Below are positions 1 to 10,010 of a stretch of 13,658 nt of DNA, in pieces; the first letter of the stretch is position 1, and every line of letters starts with the position of its first letter. This DNA is from Smittium mucronatum (lineage: Eukaryota; Kickxellomycota; Harpellomycetes; Harpellales; Legeriomycetaceae). The DNA lies in the NCBI GenBank assembly GCA_001953115.1, contig LSSL01003900.1, positions 1 through 13,658 on the forward strand, written 5' to 3'. Below the pieces are notes generated by a model, which was not told the origin of the DNA, searched no databases, and saw only the letters and a list, made by a program, of their open reading frames with translations. The position numbers and the translations under genes are program-made.

Positions 1-1345
1 AATTGTGGTAGGCAAAACATAAAGTAGGTTTATTTTCCAATGGGTGAGATTTCGAATATGCTAATTTTAAATTAGGTGAAATAGTCTAGGTTAACATAGT
101 GGTAGGTTAAAGTAAAATTAGATGAAAGGGGTGGGCCAAATATGGTGTGGTTCAAATTTTAGTAGTTGAATCTTCACGTGATCTTTATCTATGTATAGAG
201 CTTCTGAAGCAGTGGAACAGTGTTGGGTGAAGAATTTTTTGAGAAACTTGGCTTTTTTTAGATTTTTAAAATTAAATCATGCAGATTTTTATCGAATTTA
301 ACATAAATTTACTGAGAAAACTCTATCAGCTAAAAATATTATTTCTAACCTTGGCTTTAAATTTTTTCGATGATGACCAATCATAACTAAATGCTCATCC
401 TAGATACTCAAATTTTTTGAATAATGTCTAAATTTCTAACCTGGACCGTGAGGTAGTGGTTTATTTTAGATCCAATTCTAATATTTCTGCACCTCGATGC
501 ATTTATTTTCATTTTTCAGGTTTGATTTACTCATTTAAATGTAATAAAAATTATGAAATCTTTATTTACTTTCATTAGATGCTATTAACACGAGGCATTC
601 TGCATGAGAATTCATTTAAATAGGTCACTGCAGATTAAAAGGGATAAAGAATTAATAATATTATCCAAAGTGAGGAAATATACATTATGGAAAGGTTTAT
701 AAACTACTTGTGTATAAAATATGCGTTTTATAAACTCATCTTAGCCTTAAGCACGAATAAAAAAAATGGAAAAAGTTCTAATATATGAATTTAAAAAATG
801 ATTAACAACCCTTAAAGATTAAATTTGACTAAATTTGTGAATAAAAAATCGAAATAGCACAAAAAATATTTATAATTTGGTATGATTTTTCAAACAGAAA
901 AATCATTGGCAGATCAAATAATTTAAATAAACGATCCATCACTCAAAAATAGGATTTAAATCGAGAAATAATAAAAAAAACTAAAATATTTTAAGACCTC
1001 AAGGCCTGTTTCAAAGTCATCGAATAGGTTTCAAGAATATTTTTTTTTTCAAATAGACCTTTTTTTGACCTTTCAACGTCTTTGAGATACCCAAATATTC
1101 GAAGCAGTTTTTTTGTCCTTTTTTTTGAAAAAAAAACTCCCATTATAAGCAACAGAGAGCCTATTTTTAATTATTAAAAATGAAAAAAGGTCTGGATGAG
1201 TAAAATTGAGCAATTTTTTTTCCATCGTTTTAGTCTTTATTCTTCTGTTTTAGCTCAGTTGTAAATAATCAGAAAACTCTTTGATTCGGAATATAGAATA
1301 TTTTTTTCCGCTTACCTGCTCATTACTCAACCCAATTAATAGAAA
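1..1345 (-). pseudogene. Second decayed Ty1/Copia pol relic, truncated by the window edge
   Basis: Read on the minus strand from high to low coordinates. ISINWVE lies near 1334, where RT begins I..KWV. An open frame of 50 codons runs from ATG 1143 to TAA 991. It starts MGV (compare MDVKTAF) and contains FGYLKDV and GLFEKK, then LETYSMTLKQALRS and a stop. This fits LNKALYGLKQAPRAW, with a stop replacing Trp and Leu (one C-to-T step) replacing Pro. TVPL at 221-210 and, two bases later in another frame, SEALYI at 207-190 fit TVALSSTEAEYI of RNase H. LKLA, then H, K and YH at 10-5 fit the region just after the catalytic DNQ. The rest of RNase H would lie left of base 1. The first 240 bases are richer in GC (about 34%, hand count 61 G and 20 C) than the desert. 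This entry is less certain than the plus-strand copy. Confidence 0.6.
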
Positions 1346-4300
1346 TGAGAGTGGCGAAGTTTCTGGATGTTATTCAAGCAATTTATCGGTCAATTATGGA
1401 ATATTTTAATATTAATCCAGTATCTAGAACCAATAAACAGTGTTTATCGAACCGAAAATAAGTCAGGGATGCGAAAAAAATTTCATAAATAATTTTTTTC
1501 GAATTTTTCAACATCTTATTTTAAAAAAGCTATTAGTGTTTAATTTTATTTATGTTGTTTTCTAAAATAAATCTTAGATTAAAAAAAAGAACCGGAGCAT
1601 TATAATATGATAATTTACTATTTTTATCAACTAAAAAATTCTTTGTAAATTTTTTAAATAATTTCCCTCGTTTTTCAAAAAATGCGCCCAATTTTTTAAA
1701 TAAAAAAGAATAAAACCCGTTAAAACCCCATTTAAATTATCTTTAAACCTAAATATACTTACTATAGTATATTACTATATTATTTTTATCCTTTTTAAAA
1801 TAAATTTTGGGTATATGAAATTAAAATTATATAAAATTATTTCAAATCTCAAAGTAAATAAAGTGAGCAGTTTTTAACATCTTTTTTTAGATTAGAATAT
1901 TTTATAAAAAGAGAAGCAAAAAAAATATTAAAAAATATTACTTTATTGCTTTCGGTTGCGAGCCTCATACTTATACTTTATTTTTTCCAGCCTACATTCA
2001 TTATTTTTTTGAAATTTGAATTTCCTAAAAACGTAAAGTTAAATATAATTTTTTGAACCTAAAAATTGGAAGTTGGTACTAACATATCAGATCAAGCACA
2101 TTAATCAAAATTAAAAGAAAAGTATCCAGTTTATATAGGTAGTAAAAAAAACTGTTCAAATCGAGTGTTTTTAATATATTAAAGGATATTCAATAAAATT
2201 TGAATGTGAAACGTAAAAAAATATAACTAATTTTTAATGATAGGAGAAATTTATTAAACCATGAATATATACACCCAATTCCCCTTATTAATTAAAAGTA
2301 TCTATGTCACGTATTAATAATATTTTCTGGATTTCAGGCTGTTTTTTACAGATAGTTGATAAAGTATTCCCAATCTGTAACTAAATTATAATTTTTTTAC
2401 TAAAATAGTCACTTTATATAAAAAAATTCCCTAAGAAATAATTCATAAAGTATTTTTTTTATTTATTTGTTCAAAAGCTACCAAATATTTCTATTTAATT
2501 ATCTAATTTTTAAATGTAAATTTGATAAGCTTATGTGTGTATTTTTGAAAAGAGTTTTTTATTTAAAGAATATTCTTGAGCACTATAGATTTTAAATTTA
2601 CTGTTTTTAAATTTTAAAATCTGTTTCAAAAAATTTTTAGAGTAAAAACCGCCAATTATTTTAAGAAAAAAATAATCATTTTTATAGAGATTTTCAAACA
2701 CAAAAAACAAAATAAAATACAGAGTATGCACATAAATAACAATTGATAAAAGTTAATCAACTGGTTTTTTGCGTCTTCTTTTTTCTATATATTTAGGTAA
2801 ATTAAAAAAATATGTGCTTCCAAATAAATAGATTATAATTAATAAAAAAGAAATCTATAAATATCAAAAAAAAAAACATGAGCATTAATATATCAAGGTT
2901 TTTAAAATATCAAAGGGCCAATATTTATTATTGTGGAGACTTCAAGGGTTTTTCGTGTTAAATCTATAGTAGACCTAACTACTATTGAGAGAATGTTAAT
3001 TAATGTTATTATTCTAAAAAAATACAATATTATAAATCGTTAATGATAGATTTTGCTTAAAAAGCGAATTTAAAGAGTATTAAAACGAATTACTTAGCTT
3101 ATATCAAATATAAATGAACGAAAACCCGAGAGTATCCATAGATATTAAAATAATGATAAGAGGAAATCAGAACTAGAAATCTTTCAAAAAAAATAGCAAT
3201 GCGACTAGTTTTTTTTAAAAATTATATAAATTAAAAAAACAGAAACTGTATCATGTAGGCACAGTATAATCATTTAGACATTTAAATAGGGATTAAATAC
3301 ATCACTACCTTTGGTAAAACAACTTTATAGCTTCCAAAATCAACCAATTTACATTTAAATCCCTCCAATTATTTAAAAAAAGCGGGCATTCATATTTAGT
3401 TATCAGGAACACAATTTTATTCAAGTATTTTTCGATATTTATGGCTATATTTATCAGATAAAATACTTAATATTAAAACTGATTATTGATGACTATTTTT
3501 GAAGATCATTAATTTACGTATCGATTTATTTTTTGATAACAAGGTATCTGAATTTGTGACACAGATAAAAATATCTTAATTTAATTATCCAACCAAAATA
3601 AAAAGAACAAAAATTTTGTTCGTCACCTCGAAAAATAGAAAAGATACATGAAGGAAAAAAAGATAAATTTGAATATAATATCGATTCGAAAATCTGAAGC
3701 GTAAAGCTGAGTTTTTTTTGGAGATATATTTGTTATTTTGACTAAATTTTTTTTTCTAAAAGTATAAATTTTGGGAGGTTTTTTTTTTTGAAAACAATGG
3801 AAATATTTCTATTAAAAAATTGAAAAAAACTCAGAAATTTTGTATGAAAAATTAATTATATTCACACCATCGATTAATTTCTCTCTATAAATGTTTAATG
3901 TGGGCATAAAGGAAAACGTTTCTAGTTATATCTTACCAGATTCACAAAGCTTTTCATATAGTTAAAAAAATATAGATTATTGATGATTATGAAAGTTTTT
4001 ATTTCCTCTATATCAAAAAAATCGAGAAAAACTAAAAATCAGTTTCCGAAAAATAAAACCGAAATTAAGCAGAAAAAAAAGGAGAAAAAAATACTTAAAT
4101 CATATCGAAAATATACTTGAAAAATGCCTAAATAGCGTTTAAAATAAATTCTCCGTGTGAAATAATATTTAAAATTTTTTTCAAACTATGAATTTTTTTT
4201 TAAAAATATTTTTTTGTAACTCCAAATATTTTTAAATGCTTATAAAGATGTGCAACCCATACATGGAACTTCTAAAAATCATATATTATTATAAATTTTT

Positions 4301-4699
4301 CTCTTTTTAATTAAAAGATAAAGAAAAATTAGAAAAAATCTGTTATCACATAGAAAAAAAGTAATGGAGCCTTAGAATTTATTAATTAAATCCTATTATA
4401 ATTTTAAGAATTTTAGCTTTTAAAAATTTGGAATAATAATCATAATTCCATATAAAGCCTAAAATCCATTTTATTAATAGAAAAAAATAATATATATTAG
4501 ATAAATGAACATTAAAATAAAATGACTCGTCTAAAAGATAATTATACTATTTTTTCCCAAGTTTCTGAAATTTAAATTCCAAATATTTCTGATAAAGATG
4601 CTTCCGTAAATAAAAAATATATTTAAATTTTTATAAAGCCAATTTCAAGAAAATTTAAAATTAGTAATTATTATATATAAACAGTAGTTATAAAAAAGG
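1346..4699. other. AT-rich desert, no gene recognised
   Basis: Dominated by A and T runs of 5-10 bases, with stops in every frame. The longest minus-strand open frame (2531-2731, 66 codons) is rich in F, K, N and I and matches no family I know. If the left Copia relic is complete, its integrase and gag parts would lie on the minus strand in the first 2-3 kb here, but I could not read any convincing motif. Confidence 0.6.
1752..1773. repeat. Short inverted repeat (8-base arms, 6-base loop)
   Basis: AATATACT at 1752-1759 and its exact reverse complement AGTATATT at 1766-1773 are separated by TACTAT. The loop overlaps a second palindrome, TACTATAGTA at 1760-1769. In DNA this AT-rich such hairpins arise by chance; no function is suggested. 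Confidence 0.35.
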
Positions 4700-4912
4700 A
4701 TGAAATTATTAGACAAAAATGAGCATCTTTACATCGAGAAATTCGAGGCTGTACAGATAAATGAATTAATCTTTGGTGTCGAGAATACCTTTCTTCATAT
4801 ATTCCAAAATATATTGGTTAAAAATATATGGAGGAAAAATAAGCTTAACGAGATAGTTTTAATTTGTAGGCGCTTTAAAAATATTATTGGTCAAGTTAAT
4901 TATTTTATATAA
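4700..4912 (+). other. 70-codon open frame, probably chance or a repeat fragment
   Basis: It begins MKLLDKNEHLYIEKFE and ends GQVNYFI. I recognise no domain, signal peptide or family. Local GC is slightly raised at about 4715-4800. With roughly 40% A and 40% T, a stop appears about once per ten codons, so six frames over 13.6 kb should give about two open frames of 70 codons by chance (rough hand estimate). Three of 66-70 codons are present outside the Erj5 gene. It is therefore not called a gene, but a worn piece of a mobile element is possible. Confidence 0.15.
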
Positions 4913-7669
4913 TTTTATAAGATGATCAGCTTCACTTGGGGTTTTCTTATTATATATGATATCAGTCTTTACTAATTTTCGATTCGATTATTGCTAAGCT
5001 TTTTTTTTTTTCAAAAAGATGAAAATTTTCAAGAAAAGTAAAATATATCGCTTTATAGTGGAATTTATAAATTATTTTGGCTCCATTTTTCCAAACTATA
5101 CTTTTTTCCATCGAAATCACTGTATTTCAGAGATATCAGTTAAACCAATATTAAATTATTATATTTAAATTCAAATAATATATTGGAGATTTGTAAACTA
5201 ATCAATATTAAAATTTAATGCTGAATAACACGTTTTTAAAATTTTCGTTTGATCCATGATATATTTAATAAGAACTGGTGTATTAAATTAAAATAGGGAT
5301 TTTTTTAATTATAAATCCATATTTACTTTAAAAATCAGTCCCGATAACACAACAGAAATATTTAATACTTCACTTCTAAAAATTTCTATTCTAAAAAAAT
5401 TTTTGTTAAAAAAAATATCAAAGTTTTTTTTCTACATTCATTACAAAAAAAAAAAGCAAAGTTTAAAATATTATTTTCAGTTTACCCCAAAATCACAAAA
5501 AGATCATGAATATTCTATCTAAAAATGACCCATATTTATAAAAATAAACTAACTCTGGGCTGGAAAAATCTACACCGTCTTTAATAAATTTAATTATCAC
5601 AAACTAAAAACGATAGATTATTTTATGCCCTTATTTTCACTAAATACTTCGACTAAAAATAAATAATAAGTATTTTTAAAATTTAAGGAATTGATAAATC
5701 TCTTTCAATGCGCGGATCTAATTACTTACGGGATTTAATCAAAATCCATTATAAAAAAAATAGTTATACAGATATGTAAGCTTATTTTACGAAGGACTAG
5801 ATAAAATCATTGGATTATAAAAGATATAACATATAGTACTTTATTTTCATTAAATTTTGATAAAATAGTCTAATATAGTAAAATTTATTTTTAAATGCAC
5901 AATTTTTTTATTTATTTTGTTAAAAAAAATCTTCGATAAAATATTTCTTTTTCATTCAAGATATATAAAAAAACAAAAAATGAAAATTTCAGTCTAAGAA
6001 TTTTTTTCATTGTTCATTTTATAGATTTATTTTAACAATTGGTAATCAATTCTCTATCCTCAATTATCATTTGTAAATACGAATGTATCAGTAATATAAA
6101 TTAAAATTTTATAGTTATTGATTTAACACTGCGATTTATTTAATTTTTTTCAAAAAAAGAAAGGGGTGATTATAATAAAATTATGAGAAAAATATAAAAT
6201 TTGACTGTATGTTTTTGAAAATGGATATTATTTAATTTAATCGTTTTCACTAGGAATTTTTTTCAAAATATCTAAAGTTTTATTTAATGTAACGATTTTT
6301 TAGACATAAATCAATTTAATTTATTTATATGAATAATAATAACCATGTTTATTAATACAAAAAAGTATCATATCTTTAATTATAATGGTAATAATGCTAG
6401 AATTTATTTATTTGTTGAACATTTTATAAAAAACAATTTTTTCAAATAATTTAAAACTCCAGAAGATCCGTTAATATGGAGATTTTTACGTTATAAAACA
6501 ACCTAATTATTTGAAAAAAAGTTTGGATTTTTGGAAATTTTGAAAAAAGAAAACAAATTATCGAAAATCTGCTGAATTCTTTAAATATAGATATTAAATC
6601 CATGTAAAGATGATAAATAATATTAAGTTGGATATCTCAATTAAATGCCATATTGAAAAAATAGTATCTTCACAGACCCCACTTATATATACGGTAAATC
6701 AAAGAGCGGAGAAACTCTATATTTCAAATAAAAAAACTCAATGAAAAAATATCAAACTTTAAGAAGGTTTCAAACGTTTTTAATGTATATGCTATACTCA
6801 ATATAAATTATTAGAATCAAATGTAAGAAAATTGATTTATTTTGCGAAATGTTAATTATGATTTCTATTCTTGTCATCATTTTGGCTTGAATAATTAGAC
6901 CATGTACAAAAATCACTTATTTCGTATGAAAGAGATAAAAAGGGTTGTAGTTTATTTTTGGAGTAATGGAAAAAATGTGGTATTTTTGAATTATTACTAC
7001 ATGTAAAAAAAAAAAAAAATTATCCAATTCCTAATAAAAAGAAAAAAAAAATAACTAAAACCCCTGCTTTCATGTTGACTCTAATTATCTCTGAAATATT
7101 TGATACTGGCAGAGAATTGGTTCTAATCCTCTTTCTGATCCATAAAAATAAAGTTGATTTGATATTTTTTATACTTCAAAGCCCAAATCAAAACAGAACT
7201 TTGGTTTTAAGTTGAGTACCTATAGTTTTTCCTTGATTAGTTTGTAGCCTTTTTCTTAATCAATTTTGGGTAAAAAAAATTAAACCTTTTTAATTCTTTG
7301 CTTTAAATAACTATCGAAAAATAAGATCAAAACTTGTGGATATTTAATGAAAAAAATACCGAGGCTATAATCTTTCAACTCTTTGGCAATCATATTGCTG
7401 AATTCAATTAATTTTGCAAAAAAAAAACGTTTACCACATTTTTTTTGAAAAGTCCCTGATATTATTAATAAAAATCTTTAACTTGATTATACCGGGATTT
7501 AAAATTTTTCTTGAAAACCAAACGGATTTATAATTTTAGAAAGTATTAATCTCCGGATTATATTAAAGAATGTAATTATACTAAATAAGACATATATTTA
7601 TCTAGGTTTATATCTCAAAATGTAAAATCAAACTTGAGTTATAACTTAATAGTTCAATTAAGGTTTAAT
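4913..7669. other. AT-rich desert downstream of the Erj5 gene
   Basis: Same character as the left desert: 53 G or C among 240 bases at 5581-5820. There is a 44-codon frame at 6610-6744 (plus) in a patch of somewhat higher GC (6640-6730), with no recognisable family. No tRNA, coding exon or clear repeat boundary was found up to the 3' end of the Erj5 gene. Confidence 0.6.
7005..7019. repeat. Poly(A) run of 15 bases
   Basis: It is the longest homopolymer in the window, inside a longer A-rich patch reaching about 7050. It could be a worn poly(A) tail of a non-LTR element or simple slippage. No target-site duplication is evident. Confidence 0.5.
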
Positions 7670-7689
7670 TTGAAAAAATATGAAGGTTG

Positions 7690-7695
7690 TTTATT
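7690..7695 (-). terminator. Candidate polyadenylation signal AATAAA of the Erj5 gene
   Basis: A canonical AATAAA lies on the minus strand about 35 bases after the TGA stop (7732-7730), within AAAATAAACAACC. The spacing suits a fungal 3' UTR. In DNA this AT-rich the hexamer also arises by chance, so the location is the main support. Confidence 0.4.
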
Positions 7696-7729
7696 TTAAA
7701 AATAGAAAAAAAAGTAAATTGGAACATAA

Positions 7730-8754
7730 TCACACTACAGGACCCTTTCTACGCTTTTTCAAAGATTTCTTAGATGATGATGACGCTTCAGCAGAGCTTT
7801 CTTTTGATAAAGACTTTTTAACCAGTACTGCGTTAAATTCGTTATCACTGGAAAGAGCGCTATTGTCTCTAGACTCAGAACGAGGTGAGTTAGTGGCAGC
7901 TTTGGATTTATTCTTAGGATTAAGGGGGTTTCTGTTTTCATCTTCAATTTGGATTTGAATATCGGTTTTTTTTGAACTATGGGTTACCATATTTATAAGG
8001 GATAAAGGTAATTTGACCAAAAAAAGATCGGATATTTGTGGTTTGGGGACAGTGTAAGGGTTTATTCCACTTCCGGTAAACATTTCCTGATCCTCTTCAT
8101 AAAACTCGGGGTCGAGACTGTAATGGTTGAGCTTACGACCGGAGTTGACAACATTAGCCTTAGGTGGTTGCTGATCTTGTTCGAAATCCTTAATACGTTG
8201 CTGAGCGCGCCAGTAAGATAGGGACATGAATAGGTATTGGATAAAAGCCGCGAATATGGATAGACCGATAATAACTGACACGGCACCTGGTCTATATCTT
8301 TTATACATGTATCCAGCACCACGCCATACCGGAACTCCGTTCTTCTTAAAGAAATTGTAGCGTTTTCTTTTATAACTATCCCGAAGCATATTCACAACAA
8401 GGCCTAAACGAGCAAACTTATCAGAAGCGACTTTTTTTTCTTTTGGAGTGCCTCTCAATTTATCGGGGCTAATAAAAATTAAAAATATTTATAAGGAAAA
8501 TAAAGAGAAAAATAAAGAATTATTAATTACTGATATTTGATGCTGAGTTTGCGGTAAGCCTTATTAATAGTATCTACAGAATCGTTATCTTTGACACCAA
8601 CTAAGCCATACCAATCGACAGTTCCATCCTTTTTCTTGATAGCATCCCATAGCTCGAAAATTTCGAAATCCAGCTCCTCCCAGGCTCTGACAGAATGCAA
8701 ACAAACGGCCACGAAGACCACAAACAGCAGAAGAATCTTCTTCCCGATGATCAT
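7730..8754 (-). CDS. ERJ5: ER membrane J-domain co-chaperone, Erj5 family (two exons)
   Basis: Two exons, 8754-8531 and 8468-7730, give a 320-residue protein. Residues 1-24 form a signal peptide (KK, then a run of L/V/F, cleavage likely after SVRA). Residues about 48-115 are a J domain: DWYGLVGV, INKAYRKLSIKY, the HPDK loop at 75-78, then KFARLGLV, LRD and KRKRYNFF. A WRGAGY patch follows, then one membrane span at about 137-156, a DLFLVKLPL segment near 222-230, and a Ser/Lys-rich tail ending KKRRKGPVV. This order is typical of fungal Erj5. From family knowledge, Erj5 is an ER membrane protein whose lumenal J domain stimulates the Hsp70 Kar2/BiP during folding. The ATG at 8754 is chosen because it has A at -3, starts the signal peptide directly, and has an in-frame TAA seven codons upstream. 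The HPD motif is intact, so the gene is probably functional. Its GC content is about twice that of its flanks. It has no neighbour genes in the window. The Erj5 assignment is firmer than the lineage. Confidence 0.87.
8469..8530 (-). other. Spliceosomal intron of the Erj5 gene (62 bases)
   Basis: On the minus strand it begins GTAATT and ends TTATTAG. Exon 1 read on without splicing stops at once (CAG TAA). Joining CA at 8531 to C at 8468 makes the His codon of HPDK and opens the whole second exon, so the boundaries are set by protein logic. It is a phase 2 intron. Its length suits filamentous ascomycetes. The donor is GTAATT rather than GTAAGT or GTATGT, and no CTAAC or CTGAC branch site is visible; the best adenosines lie in TTTAAT, 11-12 bases from the acceptor, or CTTATAA further up. 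Confidence 0.9.
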
Positions 8755-8935
8755 AGTGTCCAAGGAGTTTTATAATTTTTTGTAGAAAATTCTTACTCTC
8801 CTAAAAGATGAAAAAGAAAATTGTTTAAGTATTCTTTAGTCGACAATGAACTCCAGCACTTAATATATCTTTGCACTTAAAACTGCAAGGCTATGCGAGG
8901 GATCAATTGTAAATTGGCGTTTTCATAGGCTAAAA
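8755..8935 (-). promoter_or_regulatory. Upstream region of the Erj5 gene
   Basis: This 180-base stretch keeps a higher GC content than the desert and drops sharply beyond about 8935, so the preserved island includes a compact promoter and 5' UTR. On the minus strand it holds a CCAAT at 8917-8913 (about 160 bases before the ATG), a TATATTA at 8868-8862 (about 110 before) and a pyrimidine tract at 8820-8803 that ends in TTTTAG. The tract could be a CT-rich start-site element or, less likely, the acceptor of a 5' UTR intron; no good donor is visible. I see no CCAAT-N9-CCACG stress element. These are pattern matches only. Confidence 0.4.
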
Positions 8936-10010
8936 AAATATCATTTAATAATACTAATATAAATTTTATTTGACAGATTTATTACTGCAAACATGATTCG
9001 CTTGTTCTACGCGGAGAAAAATAATAGTTTGGTATAATAGGTACAGGGTTGAGGCTCATTTATTTCGCTACCAATAATTTTCATTGAAAAATATTACATA
9101 AAACTACTGGAAATCCGATATTACACCGCGAAAATATTTCATTATCTAAATATGTATTGGTCAACATAAATGCAGGAGAGGAAATAGAGGCCATGGGGTG
9201 GTAAAGTTCGATTCTATAAAATGGTTGGTTACTAATTAGTACAGCACTAGACAAAATTTAAACATTCAGATTATATCTGTTCAAATAAAATTAGAATAGT
9301 TTTATCATTCATAAACAGCATGGGCGATTTCCCATGCAATTATTAAAGAGGAAATAACTGATGCGATTTGAATAAAAAAAAAAAAAACAATTCACAAATA
9401 GATTTTTTAGCAATTCATATTAAAAACACCAACTCAATGTAACAGTGGTATAGCTATAACAAATCTTTGGTATAATAAATTAATAGCTTCCACATTCTCA
9501 ATAGAAAAAAAAAAGTTATGATCAATATTTATGTATGCAAATGGCATATGTATTTAGAGTTTTTTGCTTGTTTATCAATGTCACAAAGCTCTTATCTTCT
9601 ATTAAAATAATTTTTACTTTCCAAACATTGTATCTATATTTTACATACTCTCCACATTTTCTCATTTTTTATGCCCAACAATTAGCTTTACACGATTGAT
9701 ATGTTTTTAAAACTTGCAATAAACGAAAAAAAATGGCTAAAAACCTTTTTGAAAAAACTTATATCAGTTTTCTTAACTTTTATATTTACCAATCTTTTAA
9801 TTAAAAAGGGTATCTAATAACATTAAACAAATCACATTAATTTAATAAAAATCGATATTTTGAAAAAATGAAGCTGAGATTGTGATCAATCTTATATAAG
9901 GTTTACTGATTTAATAGCACACAATATAATATTAAGAGCCCTTTTAGTTCGGAAAAAAAATATAGCAACCACTATTTTGTAGGTAAAAAATTTATTTTAA
10001 ATTTACCATA
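8936..10010. other. AT-rich spacer upstream of the Erj5 gene
   Basis: No gene is seen. The part at 8985-9240 is less AT-rich and contains TATAATAGGTACAGGG near 9032, CACCGCG near 9124 and GGCCATGGGGTGG near 9190, but no frame stays open. It could be old LTR or promoter-type DNA. The rest, with a 13-base A run at 9374-9386, is like the desert. The integrase part of the right-hand Copia relic would be expected here but was not recognised. Confidence 0.5.
9028..9477. repeat. Direct repeat TTTGGTATAATA, two copies 438 bases apart
   Basis: Identical 12-mers lie at 9028-9039 and 9466-9477. Flanking similarity is weak. TGGTAT also resembles the start of an initiator-tRNA primer-binding site of Copia elements, but the following bases fit poorly. 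Chance is a fair explanation. Confidence 0.3.

Noticed and set aside
87..159. tRNA-like boxes: TAGGTTAACATAGTGG at 87-102 and GGTTCAAATTT at 149-159
   Set aside because: The boxes are too far apart, no cloverleaf or acceptor stem pairs, and the segment fits the Copia relic on the other strand.
174..181. TCACGTGA palindrome (E-box type)
   Set aside because: It falls within the minus-strand RNase H relic rather than in front of any gene, so a regulatory role is not supported.
1297..1461. 54-codon open stretch on the plus strand (ATG at 1345)
   Set aside because: No family is recognised, and the region lies opposite the start of the minus-strand Copia reverse-transcriptase relic, which explains its richer composition.
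2531..2731. 66-codon open frame on the minus strand
   Set aside because: F/K/N/I-rich translation with no family; its length is expected by chance in DNA this AT-rich.
7680..7958. 92-codon open frame on the plus strand
   Set aside because: It lies antisense to the second exon of the Erj5 gene, whose protein is clearly conserved; the frame is open only because that exon is GC-richer.
8036..8322. Further open frames at 8036-8221 (plus) and 8062-8322 (minus)
   Set aside because: Both are out-of-frame shadows of the second Erj5 exon and have no domain of their own.
8755..8763. Extending Erj5 three codons upstream to a TTG at 8763
   Set aside because: Fungal nuclear genes rarely use TTG; the ATG at 8754 has a good context and begins a clean signal peptide.
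8591..8785. 64-codon open frame on the plus strand
   Set aside because: It is antisense to exon 1 of the Erj5 gene and runs across its start codon into the promoter.
9200..9220. B-box-like AGTTCGATTCT with a nearly paired T arm
   Set aside because: No matching acceptor strand or A box is found about 70 bases upstream, so there is no tRNA gene.
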